Source: Alphaproteobacteria bacterium (GTDB lineage Bacteria > Pseudomonadota > Alphaproteobacteria > Micavibrionales > Micavibrionaceae). From it: a DNA stretch of 32,426 nt. Positions 8,890 to 16,603 of the stretch are shown here, in pieces (within the stretch, counting starts at the first letter, position 1; every line of letters starts with the position of its first letter). Position numbers and translations under genes: made by a program. The notes beneath the pieces are model-generated. The model made no database searches. It was not told the origin of the DNA and saw only the letters and a list, made by a program, of their open reading frames with translations. The stretch lies in the NCBI GenBank assembly GCA_016794305.1, contig JAEUKN010000016.1:1-32426 (forward strand). Reading direction: 5' to 3'.

Positions 8890-10320
8890 TTACCTCCCCG
8901 GTGCAATCTGGCGCGCGGGATTAATCGGGTTGCCATTCAGCCGCAATTCGTAATAAAGCCGCCCGGAATAATCGGGCAAGCGGCCCAGCGGCTCACCGGC
9001 TTCAACCGATTGGCCCACAAAGGCATCAATTTTGCCAAGTCCCGCCACCAAAGAATGATAGTGATTTTTATGTTCCATCAAAATGATGGTGCCATATTTT
9101 TTAAACGGCCCGGCATAGCGCACCACCCCGCCAAAGGGCGCCACCACCACCGATGACGGGCGCGAAACAATCGTCATCCCTTGGGAAACTGCGCCGATTT
9201 CATCACTTTCACCATAGCGAATTTTGACCATGCCCTGCACCGGAAGCCGCCCCGTTCCCATTGGCCCGATGGGGGTGAGCGCAGCCTGCGTGCTGAATTT
9301 TGGCCGCACCGGTGCCTCCGCAACCATCGGTTCTTCCTGGGCCAAATCACCTTCTTGCGCACCTTGTCGAGCCTGTTTTTTGGCCAACGCCTTCGCCTGG
9401 TCCCTTGCCTGTTCCCGTGCCTGAAGTTTCCTTGCGCGTGCCTTTGCTTCCTCTAACGCTTTTTGCTCTTGCAATCGTTGCGCAGCCAAGGCTTGCTGCT
9501 CCAACTCCCGATTGCGGGCATCCACTTTTTTGATCAACTCGTCAATATTATTGGCGGATTTTGAGAGCTCCGCAATCGATTGCTCACGCTTTGCCATTTC
9601 CGCCCGCGCGGATTTGAGCGTTTTTTCATGGGTTTTCATCAGCGCATCCAACTTCGCCTGATCGTCCTTGAGTTGCGCCAGCGTTTCGCTCAGCCTCTCT
9701 TGCTTGGTGGTGAGCTCAGATTCAACCCGCCCCAAATCCTCCAGATCAAGCCGCAATTTCTTGCTCCGCCGGTCCAGTTCAGGCAAAATCGTTGATAAAA
9801 CCGTGGCGGCCTGCGCGGTTTGAAGCGGCGCATCGGGGCGCGCAATTAAGGTTTCCGGAGGCAAACGCTTAATCCGCTCCATCGCCAATAATAAATCGGC
9901 AATTGATTTTTTCTGTTTTTCCAAGGATTGCGTCAGGTTGGCTTTGTCGGTCTTGAGCTGCTCTAACCTTTGCTCCAACTCATAGGATTGTTTTTCCTGC
10001 TCCTGCACTTGTTCGGCTATCGCAATAATATTTTTTTTGAGGTTTTTTAGGTCAGATTCCAACAAAGTCGTTTTTTGTTTTAAATCTTTTTGTTGGGCCA
10101 TATTCTCTTTAATCGATTGATCAATCTGGCTGCGTTGTTCATATTTTCGCGGTGGAATGGGTGGAGATCCTTCGGTTGAAGATTGGGCTGAAGATTGCGC
10201 TGCGGACCCTACTGCGGCAAGGGCCACCCCCCCGCCCAGCATAATAATCAAGACCGTAATGCGCAGATATCGCCGCATGCCGCCCACACTTACCCTTTTT
10301 CCCTTACCCTTTTCCCTCAC
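8890..10320 (-). CDS. envC: EnvC-like murein hydrolase activator (coiled coil plus degenerate LytM domain)
   Basis: This is a 476-residue exported protein. A hydrophobic signal or anchor segment (about 18-42) precedes a long Gln/Glu/Lys-rich coiled coil (about 60-310), and the end is an M23/LytM-like domain (about 355-470). Active LytM enzymes bind zinc through HxxxD and HxH. Here the last motif reads YYELRL where HLHFEVR is expected, and the first His/Asp pair is not seen. It is therefore an activator that switches on cell-splitting amidases rather than an enzyme. The start is GTG 10320 with GAGG upstream, and ATG 10278 is an alternative. It lies 9 nt after rlmH, an arrangement familiar in alphaproteobacteria. 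Confidence 0.87.
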   Translation of the reverse strand: MREKGKGKRVSVGGMRRYLRITVLIIMLGGGVALAAVGSAAQSSAQSSTEGSPPIPPRKYEQRSQIDQSIKENMAQQKDLKQKTTLLESDLKNLKKNIIAIAEQVQEQEKQSYELEQRLEQLKTDKANLTQSLEKQKKSIADLLLAMERIKRLPPETLIARPDAPLQTAQAATVLSTILPELDRRSKKLRLDLEDLGRVESELTTKQERLSETLAQLKDDQAKLDALMKTHEKTLKSARAEMAKREQSIAELSKSANNIDELIKKVDARNRELEQQALAAQRLQEQKALEEAKARARKLQAREQARDQAKALAKKQARQGAQEGDLAQEEPMVAEAPVRPKFSTQAALTPIGPMGTGRLPVQGMVKIRYGESDEIGAVSQGMTIVSRPSSVVVAPFGGVVRYAGPFKKYGTIILMEHKNHYHSLVAGLGKIDAFVGQSVEAGEPLGRLPDYSGRLYYELRLNGNPINPARQIAPGR

Positions 10321-10329
10321 GCTTCTGCC

Positions 10330-10791
10330 TCACCCTTCGCGGTGATACGGATGCCCCGCCGCAATCTGCTGAGCGCGATAAATTTGCTCCAACAACATCA
10401 CGCGCACCATAATATGCGGCCAAGTTTGTTGACCGAAACTAAGCAGCAAATTGGCGCGATTTCTAACCTCTTCGGTAAATCCCTCGGCCCCGCCAATCAG
10501 GAAAGAAAACTTCCCCACACCGCTCGATTGAATCTTTTCCAATGTTTGGGCAAAATCAAGACTCCGCAGCCCGTCCCCGCGTTCATCCAATACGATCACA
10601 AAGGAGTCTTCATCCAATTTTTCCAAAATCAATCGTTGCTCATGATCCTGCTGAGCCTTGGACTCCGTGTATTTGCTCTCAATTTCAAACAATTTGACCG
10701 ACCATTTGAGCCGCTTCAAATAATCTTCCTGAAGGTCAAACCACGGACCTTTTTTAATTTTTCCTACGGCGATCAAATCTATCTTGACCAT
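10330..10791 (-). CDS. rlmH: 23S rRNA (pseudouridine-1915 N3)-methyltransferase RlmH
   Basis: This 153-residue SPOUT-fold enzyme methylates pseudouridine 1915 in helix 69 of 23S rRNA, using S-adenosylmethionine. It starts with the typical KIDLIAVGKIK strand. It carries FLIGGAEGF for the cofactor knot and ends with the hallmark EQIYRAQQIAAGHPYH segment. I chose ATG 10791 because it gives the family's usual length and start. A longer frame reaching back to 10887 only reads into the end of corA. The ATG follows the corA stop by 5 nt, so translation is probably coupled, and envC follows after 9 nt. Confidence 0.95.
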   Translation of the reverse strand: MVKIDLIAVGKIKKGPWFDLQEDYLKRLKWSVKLFEIESKYTESKAQQDHEQRLILEKLDEDSFVIVLDERGDGLRSLDFAQTLEKIQSSGVGKFSFLIGGAEGFTEEVRNRANLLLSFGQQTWPHIMVRVMLLEQIYRAQQIAAGHPYHREG

Positions 10792-10796
10792 TGCGA

Positions 10797-11777
10797 TTAC
10801 AGCCAACCTTTTTTCCTGAAGTAAATTTGCGGAACAATGGCACAGATTGCCATCAATGTTAGGGCGAACGGATATCCCATCACCCAATGAAGTTCAGGCA
10901 TATGGGTGAAATTCATGCCGTAAATGCTGGACACAAGCGTTGCGGGCAAAAAGAAAATCGTGAAAATTGAGAAAATTTTGATGATCAAGTTTTGTTCGAC
11001 ATTGATCATACCGAGTGTTGCATCCAACTGAAATGTGATCTTATCCGACAAAAAAGCCGATTGGGTGATCAGGGCCTGCGCATCTGAACTCAACATATCA
11101 ATGATCGAATTCTGGGCCGGTTCATTGTGCGTATATTGTTTAAAAAAGATCAACATACGGCTGATACTATGCAGGCTTTCATTGATCTTGGAATTCAAAT
11201 CCGCGGCATTACCAAGGCTTTTCAACGTTGATTTCATCAATGAAGTTGTGTTTTTGACCTTTTTATCGAGGAAAATATCAGTTGCAAAAATCCCGTGTGA
11301 GAGTTCATCAAGCATCGTGACCACTTGTTCGGAATTATACGCGACACGTATAATCATTTCTTCAAAAAGTGCCTCCGCCAGATTGGCCGATGACTGAAAT
11401 AAATAGGCTGATTTAAACAACCGCGCCCCCAAATTGCGAAAGGATGTCGGGTCAATATCATGGACAGTCAATAAAAAATCGGGGCCCAAAATAAATGTCA
11501 CCGCCGCCGTATCGGGATAGGGCGTGCCCGATTTTGTAATGAGCGCAGCAGTCATATAGGCGATATTTTCCTCGGCATATAGCCTGTTCAACACATTATT
11601 TTTCCACACTTCTTTTTTGGATGGAATTTCAATGTTGTAATATTTTTGGACCATGTCCAATTCGGCCGCAGTGGGCGTAACCAGATCAACCCAGGCGACT
11701 CCGCTCGGAAAATCGCTCTCGCTCTGCGCTTCGATAAGCTCTGTCGTATTGCCGCGTCGGGAATAGATTTTGATCAT
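10797..11777 (-). CDS. corA: CorA-family magnesium/divalent cation transporter
   Basis: This 326-residue protein has a large cytosolic N-terminal alpha/beta and helical funnel domain and two C-terminal membrane helices (about 263-285 and 298-318). Between them sits the diagnostic YGMNF motif at the pore mouth. Such proteins form pentameric Mg2+ (sometimes Co2+ or Ni2+) channels in the inner membrane. The start codon overlaps the valS stop as ATGA, which points to translational coupling. The C-terminal ~10 residues end in the usual short basic tail (FRKKGWL). Ion specificity is inferred from the family. Confidence 0.93.
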   Translation of the reverse strand: MIKIYSRRGNTTELIEAQSESDFPSGVAWVDLVTPTAAELDMVQKYYNIEIPSKKEVWKNNVLNRLYAEENIAYMTAALITKSGTPYPDTAAVTFILGPDFLLTVHDIDPTSFRNLGARLFKSAYLFQSSANLAEALFEEMIIRVAYNSEQVVTMLDELSHGIFATDIFLDKKVKNTTSLMKSTLKSLGNAADLNSKINESLHSISRMLIFFKQYTHNEPAQNSIIDMLSSDAQALITQSAFLSDKITFQLDATLGMINVEQNLIIKIFSIFTIFFLPATLVSSIYGMNFTHMPELHWVMGYPFALTLMAICAIVPQIYFRKKGWL

Positions 11778-14425
11778 GCGGCCTCTAACTGACTGAGGGC
11801 CTGAGATAGTTTCTTGAGTGTAACCTCGCTTTCCTCACGGCGCGATTTTTGCTCCTCAACAATCTCTTGCGGTGCATTTGCCACAAATTTTTCATCACCG
11901 AGTTTTTGATTAATGCGGTCGATATTGGCATTGAGTTTTTCAATTTCTTTGCGCAATCGCGCCCGCTCTTTATCCAGATCAATAATCTCGGCAATCGGCA
12001 AAATAATCGTGGCTTCATCGACAATGGTCTGGATTGATCCCTTGGGCGGCTGAACGATTTTATCAATCGAACTCAACCTTGCCATACGCTGGATAATCTC
12101 GCGATATTCTTCACATCGCGCCATCGTATCGGGATGGGCATCCTTCATCAACATGGCAATTTTTGCGCCCGCCGGCACATTCATATCGGCACGCACCGAA
12201 CGAATTTCGGTGATCAACCTAATCAACCATCCAATTTCCGCCACCGCGCCCGCATTGTTCAATGCCGCATCATAATTCGGCCAGGATTGAGCCATCACCA
12301 AGCTTCCCGCCGCACGCGGTGCAATTTTCGCATATAATTCTTCGGTAATAAACGGCATAAACGGATTGAGCAGGATAAGAATTTGATCAAGCACCCATCC
12401 GGTTGTGGCCCGCGTTTCATCCTTCATCGCGGCATCTTCATTTTGATCAGACAGCAACGGTTTGGTAAACTCCAAATACCAATCACAAAACGTGCCCCAA
12501 ACAAATTGATAAATCGCCAGTGCCGCATCATTGAAACGATATTCGGCCATGTTTTGATCAATTGATTTTTGCGTTTCCAAGACTTGTGAAATAATCCATT
12601 GATTGATGGTGCCACGCACGCTCAACGGGTTGAAATCCGTTTGAGGCAAGCATTCATTCATCACGCAATATCGTGTGGCATTCCAAATTTTGGTGGCGAA
12701 ATTGCGATATCCTTCGATTCGTTCATCTGAGAGTCGAATATCGCGCCCCTGAGCCGCCATGGAAATCAAGCAAAAGCGTAGTGAATCGGTACCGTATTTG
12801 GCGATGATATCGAGCGGATCAATCACATTGCCCTTGGATTTCGACATTTTCTGGCCCTTGGCATCGCGCACCAGCGCATGAAGATAAACCGTGTGAAACG
12901 GCACATCCTTCATAAAATGCAGCCCCATCATCATCATGCGGGCAACCCAGAAAAACAGAATATCAAAACCGGTAATGAGCAAGGAACCGGGATAATAAGC
13001 TTTTAAATCCACCGTTTTTTCGGGCCACCCCAGCGTTGAAAACGGCCAAAGCGCGGATGAAAACCAGGTATCGAGCACATCTTCATCACGGCGTAATTTG
13101 GCCCCCACGCCCGCCTGCGCCTGCGCTTCTGCTTCGGTTTCCGCCACATAGACCACACCGTCCTCGTCATACCATGCGGGGATTTGATGCCCCCACCACA
13201 ACTGACGCGATATGCACCATGGCTGAATGTTATTGAGCCATTCAAAATACGTGTTCTTCCAATTATCGGGAACAAATTTAGTGCGCCCGTCCTCCACCGC
13301 CCTGATCGCGGGTTCGGCCAAAGTCTTGGCATCGCAATACCATTGCACAGTCAAAAACGGTTCAATCACCACATCGGACCGATCACCATAGGGCACCGTG
13401 TGCGTGATATCTTCGATTTTTTCCAGCAAATCAAGTGCTTCTAACTCATTCAACACTTTTTTGCGTGCATCGAAACGATCAAGCCCTTGATATTCCTCCG
13501 GCACCTTATCATTCATACGGGCGTGAATATCCATGATGTTGATCATCTCAAGCCCATGACGGCGGCCGATTTCAAAGTCATTAAAATCATGCGCGGGCGT
13601 TACCTTCATGGCACCGGTCCCTAATTCCGGGTCCACATATTCATCGCCAATAATTTTAATCAACCGCCCCACCAACGGCAACACCGCAAATTTGCCAATC
13701 AAATCCTTATACCGCTCATCATCCGGATGAACCACAACTGCTGAATCCCCCAACATTGTCTCGGGCCGCGTGGTGGCGATGGTGATGAAACGCTCCTGAT
13801 CGCCTTCAATCGGGTAACGAATATACCACATATGCCCCTTGACTTCCTTGGCCACAACCTCGAGATCAGACACAGCCGTCAAGAGCTTCGGGTCCCAATT
13901 CACCAAACGGTTATCGCGGTAAATCAACCCCTCACGATACAGCTCAACAAACACCTTGCGCACCGCGCGATTGAGCCCTTCATCCATCGTGAAACGCTCC
14001 CTGCTCCAATCAAGCGAAGCCCCCAATTTGCGCAATTGCGATGTAATCGTGCCGCCTGATTGCCCCTTCCATTCCCATACTTTTTCCACAAAGGCCGCAC
14101 GGCCCATTTCACGGCGTGATGGCAGCTTTTCCGCCGCCAATTTCCGCTCCACCACCATCTGTGTGGCAATCCCCGCGTGATCAGTCCCGGGCAGCCAAAG
14201 CGCATCCCGCCCCTTCATGCGATGGTAACGCGTGACCAAATCTTGCAACGTCATCGTAAACGCATGCCCGATATGGAGCGACCCGGTCACATTGGGCGGC
14301 GGAATCATAATCGCGAACGGGTCCTTCCCACTCGCGGGATCGGCCTGAAAAACGCCCGATTCCTCCCAAATCTTATAGTGCTTTTGCTCTATTTCTTTAT
14401 GATCAAAAATTTTATCTAACATCAT
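11774..14425 (-). CDS. valS: Valyl-tRNA synthetase
   Basis: This 883-residue class I synthetase charges tRNA-Val. The HIGH motif is at residues 51-54 after PPPNVTGSL, the KMSKSKGN loop is in the middle of the protein, and an editing (CP1) domain lies between them. The anticodon-binding domain follows. The C terminus is a coiled coil (LDKERARLRKEIEKLN onward) typical of ValS and absent from IleS. Start ATG 14425 (14422 is equally possible) has AGGG upstream. The gene heads a minus-strand run with corA, rlmH and envC. Confidence 0.97.
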   Translation of the reverse strand: MMLDKIFDHKEIEQKHYKIWEESGVFQADPASGKDPFAIMIPPPNVTGSLHIGHAFTMTLQDLVTRYHRMKGRDALWLPGTDHAGIATQMVVERKLAAEKLPSRREMGRAAFVEKVWEWKGQSGGTITSQLRKLGASLDWSRERFTMDEGLNRAVRKVFVELYREGLIYRDNRLVNWDPKLLTAVSDLEVVAKEVKGHMWYIRYPIEGDQERFITIATTRPETMLGDSAVVVHPDDERYKDLIGKFAVLPLVGRLIKIIGDEYVDPELGTGAMKVTPAHDFNDFEIGRRHGLEMINIMDIHARMNDKVPEEYQGLDRFDARKKVLNELEALDLLEKIEDITHTVPYGDRSDVVIEPFLTVQWYCDAKTLAEPAIRAVEDGRTKFVPDNWKNTYFEWLNNIQPWCISRQLWWGHQIPAWYDEDGVVYVAETEAEAQAQAGVGAKLRRDEDVLDTWFSSALWPFSTLGWPEKTVDLKAYYPGSLLITGFDILFFWVARMMMMGLHFMKDVPFHTVYLHALVRDAKGQKMSKSKGNVIDPLDIIAKYGTDSLRFCLISMAAQGRDIRLSDERIEGYRNFATKIWNATRYCVMNECLPQTDFNPLSVRGTINQWIISQVLETQKSIDQNMAEYRFNDAALAIYQFVWGTFCDWYLEFTKPLLSDQNEDAAMKDETRATTGWVLDQILILLNPFMPFITEELYAKIAPRAAGSLVMAQSWPNYDAALNNAGAVAEIGWLIRLITEIRSVRADMNVPAGAKIAMLMKDAHPDTMARCEEYREIIQRMARLSSIDKIVQPPKGSIQTIVDEATIILPIAEIIDLDKERARLRKEIEKLNANIDRINQKLGDEKFVANAPQEIVEEQKSRREESEVTLKKLSQALSQLEAA

Positions 14426-14626
14426 TTAACCCTATCTAAACCTTAGATTTTTTACATCAAGATTCTCCGCTTCACAACACTAAAAGCGTATAAATTGCTC
14501 TAACTTACTTGATAGGCAAAATTTATATCAAATTTTAATTATTTTTCATAAAAAAATAACTAGGCTTATGTATTATTGTTACATGGTTAAACGTTAATAG
14601 TAACATTAAATACAAAGGAGAGCAGT
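14426..14626. promoter_or_regulatory. Divergent AT-rich regulatory region between valS and a small gene
   Basis: This 201-nt stretch has no gene. It must hold the promoters for valS (minus) and for the small gene at 14627 (plus). Near the latter, TGTTAC (14577-14582) and GTAACA (14600-14605) form a 6-bp inverted repeat around the dyad-like TTAAACGTTAA, a possible operator. TATTAT at 14571-14576 resembles a -10 hexamer but has no good -35 element. I cannot assign promoters firmly. Confidence 0.3.
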
Positions 14627-14860
14627 ATGGGAATAGGAGTAGAACCTAGATCAACAGGCAAGACAGACGCGGCAGTAGATAGAAGAGCTTACCCTACGCC
14701 ATCACCAACAACGGCGAAATCAGAGGCCGCGGCAGACGGACGACCTAAGCCCTCCTTTGGGGATGCCGTTAGCGACGTTGTTACGGAAGTAAGGTGGGCT
14801 GTTAAAAACAACCCTTCCGGGCCCGCCAGAGACCCTCATGCAGATTATGGCAATGGTTGA
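14627..14860 (+). CDS. Small disordered protein of unknown function (77 aa)
   Basis: This is a short single gene with every sign of being real. AAAGGAG lies 8 nt before the ATG, and a clean intrinsic terminator begins 32 nt after the stop. The protein is rich in Pro, Ala, Asp, Lys and Arg (for example PTPSPTTAKSEAAADGRP), with one short helix-forming stretch (SFGDAVSDVVTEVRWAVKNN, about 44-63) and a polar tail. It has no signal peptide, membrane segment or cysteine. I do not recognise the family. It is probably mostly unfolded in the cytoplasm, perhaps acting through the short helix. It diverges from valS and is isolated from the gene that follows. Confidence 0.7.
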   Translation: MGIGVEPRSTGKTDAAVDRRAYPTPSPTTAKSEAAADGRPKPSFGDAVSDVVTEVRWAVKNNPSGPARDPHADYGNG

Positions 14861-14892
14861 TGTTCAACGTTGATATTCAATAAATATAAATT

Positions 14893-14915
14893 AGGGCTGA
14901 TTGCAGCCCTTTTTT
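14893..14915 (+). terminator. Intrinsic terminator of the small gene
   Basis: AGGGCTG (14893-14899) pairs with CAGCCCT (14904-14910) around an ATTG loop, and five T's follow at once. This is a textbook Rho-independent terminator just after the 77-residue gene. Confidence 0.92.
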
Positions 14916-14974
14916 ATTTCTAAATGCCCTGAAATATCGTAGTGTGATGTAATTTCCAAAGATTGGGCACTGCG

Positions 14975-15847
14975 ATGTTTAAAAATACTATTCTTAAGTT
15001 TTTTTTACAGCTATTTACTGCGGCTTTAATTATAGTTTCTTCACAATCTCAAGCCGCTACGCAGTCGCCCGATTCGACCTTTGATAAGGTCATGGACTCT
15101 GGCGTGCTCAAATGCGGATACTATGTGTTTCCCCCACTGCTTTACAAGGACCCCAATAGCGGCAAAATGTCTGGAATATTTGTGGATGTGATGAATTCCA
15201 TCGCGGAAAAAACCAATATCAAGATTGAATGGAGTGAAGAAGTTACCTTTGGAAATTGGGGGGTTGCCCTTCAAAGCAACCGCATTGATGCTGTGTGTAC
15301 ATCTCCATGGCCTGACCTTCCCATGGCACGCGTTGCCTTGTTTACAGACCCGCTGTTCTTTTCGGGGATGTACCCGTTTGTCAGGGAAAATGACGAACGA
15401 TTTAAGGGCAAAATCACGCTGGAAATGATCAACAGCAAGGATATTATTTACCTCTCGCAAGAGGGAAATTTAAGCTATAACCTTGGTAAACAATTATTCC
15501 CCAACGCGCAATCCTATGTCCTCGGCCCCGAAGCAGATACCTCACTATTTGCAAGCTCCATCGTAAGCAAAAAAGCCGATGTAGCCCTGAGTGATAGCAA
15601 TTTAGTCAATCAGTGGAATAAAAATAATTCGGATAAAATTAAACTCCTCACTACGCTTCCCCCGGTTAAGGTTCAACAATATCCCCTGGCGGTTCGAAAG
15701 GGTGATTATACATTGTTAAACTTCCTGAATTTGGCCATTCACGAAATGCAATATGACGGCGAAATGGACCGCATTTTGAAAAAATGGGAACCTGAGCCGG
15801 GAAAAACATTTTTACGGGTGAATGACCCTTATAAAAACCCTTACTAA
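14975..15847 (+). CDS. Family 3 extracellular solute-binding protein, orphan
   Basis: This 290-residue protein has a signal peptide (MFKNTILKFF, a hydrophobic core, then SSQSQA) and a periplasmic two-lobe binding fold. The segment GIFVDVMNSIAEKTN followed by WGVALQSNRIDAVC is typical of the amino-acid-type family 3 binding proteins. The C-terminal half closes with MDRILKKWEP. These proteins usually feed an ABC importer or act as sensor domains. No permease or ATPase gene lies next to this one, so it may serve a distant transporter. I preferred ATG 14975 over TTG 14963 because it starts the signal peptide cleanly. The ligand is unknown. Confidence 0.85.
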   Translation: MFKNTILKFFLQLFTAALIIVSSQSQAATQSPDSTFDKVMDSGVLKCGYYVFPPLLYKDPNSGKMSGIFVDVMNSIAEKTNIKIEWSEEVTFGNWGVALQSNRIDAVCTSPWPDLPMARVALFTDPLFFSGMYPFVRENDERFKGKITLEMINSKDIIYLSQEGNLSYNLGKQLFPNAQSYVLGPEADTSLFASSIVSKKADVALSDSNLVNQWNKNNSDKIKLLTTLPPVKVQQYPLAVRKGDYTLLNFLNLAIHEMQYDGEMDRILKKWEPEPGKTFLRVNDPYKNPY

Positions 15848-15879
15848 TTCAAAAACTTTATAAAATTGACACTGTAATC

Positions 15880-16560
15880 TTGGCACTCACTTTACCCGAC
15901 TTTTCGTTTGAGCAAATATATCACGCCAACCATTTGGTCATCGGTGTGGATGAAGTCGGGCGCGGGCCGCTGGCGGGGCCGGTGGTGGCGGCGGCGGTGA
16001 TGATTGCCCCATTACACTATGGCCTCGATTTATGGTCCGAAGTCAATGACAGTAAGAAAATCTCCGCCCAAAAACGCGCGCATTTATTTAATCTGATTCA
16101 AACACATTCCTCCTATGGAATAGGGGTTTGCAGCGTGGAGGAAATTGATAAAATCAATATCCTGAATGCCAGTTTTCTGGCGATGAAACGGGCTATTTCC
16201 GCACTTCTCCAATCCCTTCAAACCTACCCCACCCCATCCACTCTCCCGCCCTATATTTTGATTGATGGTAAGTTAAAGCCCAAGCATTGGGATTGGCCCT
16301 CCACCGCGATTATCAAGGGCGACACGAAATCCGTGTCCATCGCTGCGGCCTCTATTTTAGCCAAAGTCACGCGCGACCGTATGATGGAACATTATGCCCG
16401 TGACTATCCTGCCTATGGGTGGGATCAAAACGCCGGATACGGCACGCCGCATCACCTATGTGCCCTCACAAGCCACGGCATCACCCGCCATCATCGCCGC
16501 AGCTTCGCACCAATCCGCAATCTGATCAACACACCGTTCAAGAATGGATGCGCGGCATAA
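15880..16560 (+). CDS. rnhB: Ribonuclease HII
   Basis: This 226-residue enzyme cleaves the RNA strand of RNA-DNA hybrids and starts removal of single ribonucleotides from DNA. Active-site residues lie in VDEVGRGPLAGPV (Asp and Glu, about 24-25), ILIDGKLKPK (Asp) and KVTRDRMM (Asp). The SIAAASILAKV helix is diagnostic for type II. The only sensible start is TTG 15880, because the first in-frame ATG falls inside the catalytic core. No clear ribosome binding site is seen, which predicts weak translation. An ABC-F gene follows after 43 nt. Confidence 0.93.
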   Translation: MALTLPDFSFEQIYHANHLVIGVDEVGRGPLAGPVVAAAVMIAPLHYGLDLWSEVNDSKKISAQKRAHLFNLIQTHSSYGIGVCSVEEIDKINILNASFLAMKRAISALLQSLQTYPTPSTLPPYILIDGKLKPKHWDWPSTAIIKGDTKSVSIAAASILAKVTRDRMMEHYARDYPAYGWDQNAGYGTPHHLCALTSHGITRHHRRSFAPIRNLINTPFKNGCAA

Positions 16561-16603
16561 ATTTTATTGGACCTGGGGGGGATAGTTTGATATTGAAACA
16601 CCC

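Noticed and set aside
10792..10887. Longer RlmH start reaching back into corA.
   Set aside because: The extra 32 residues have no family similarity and are encoded by DNA already used by corA in another frame; ATG 10791 gives the standard length.
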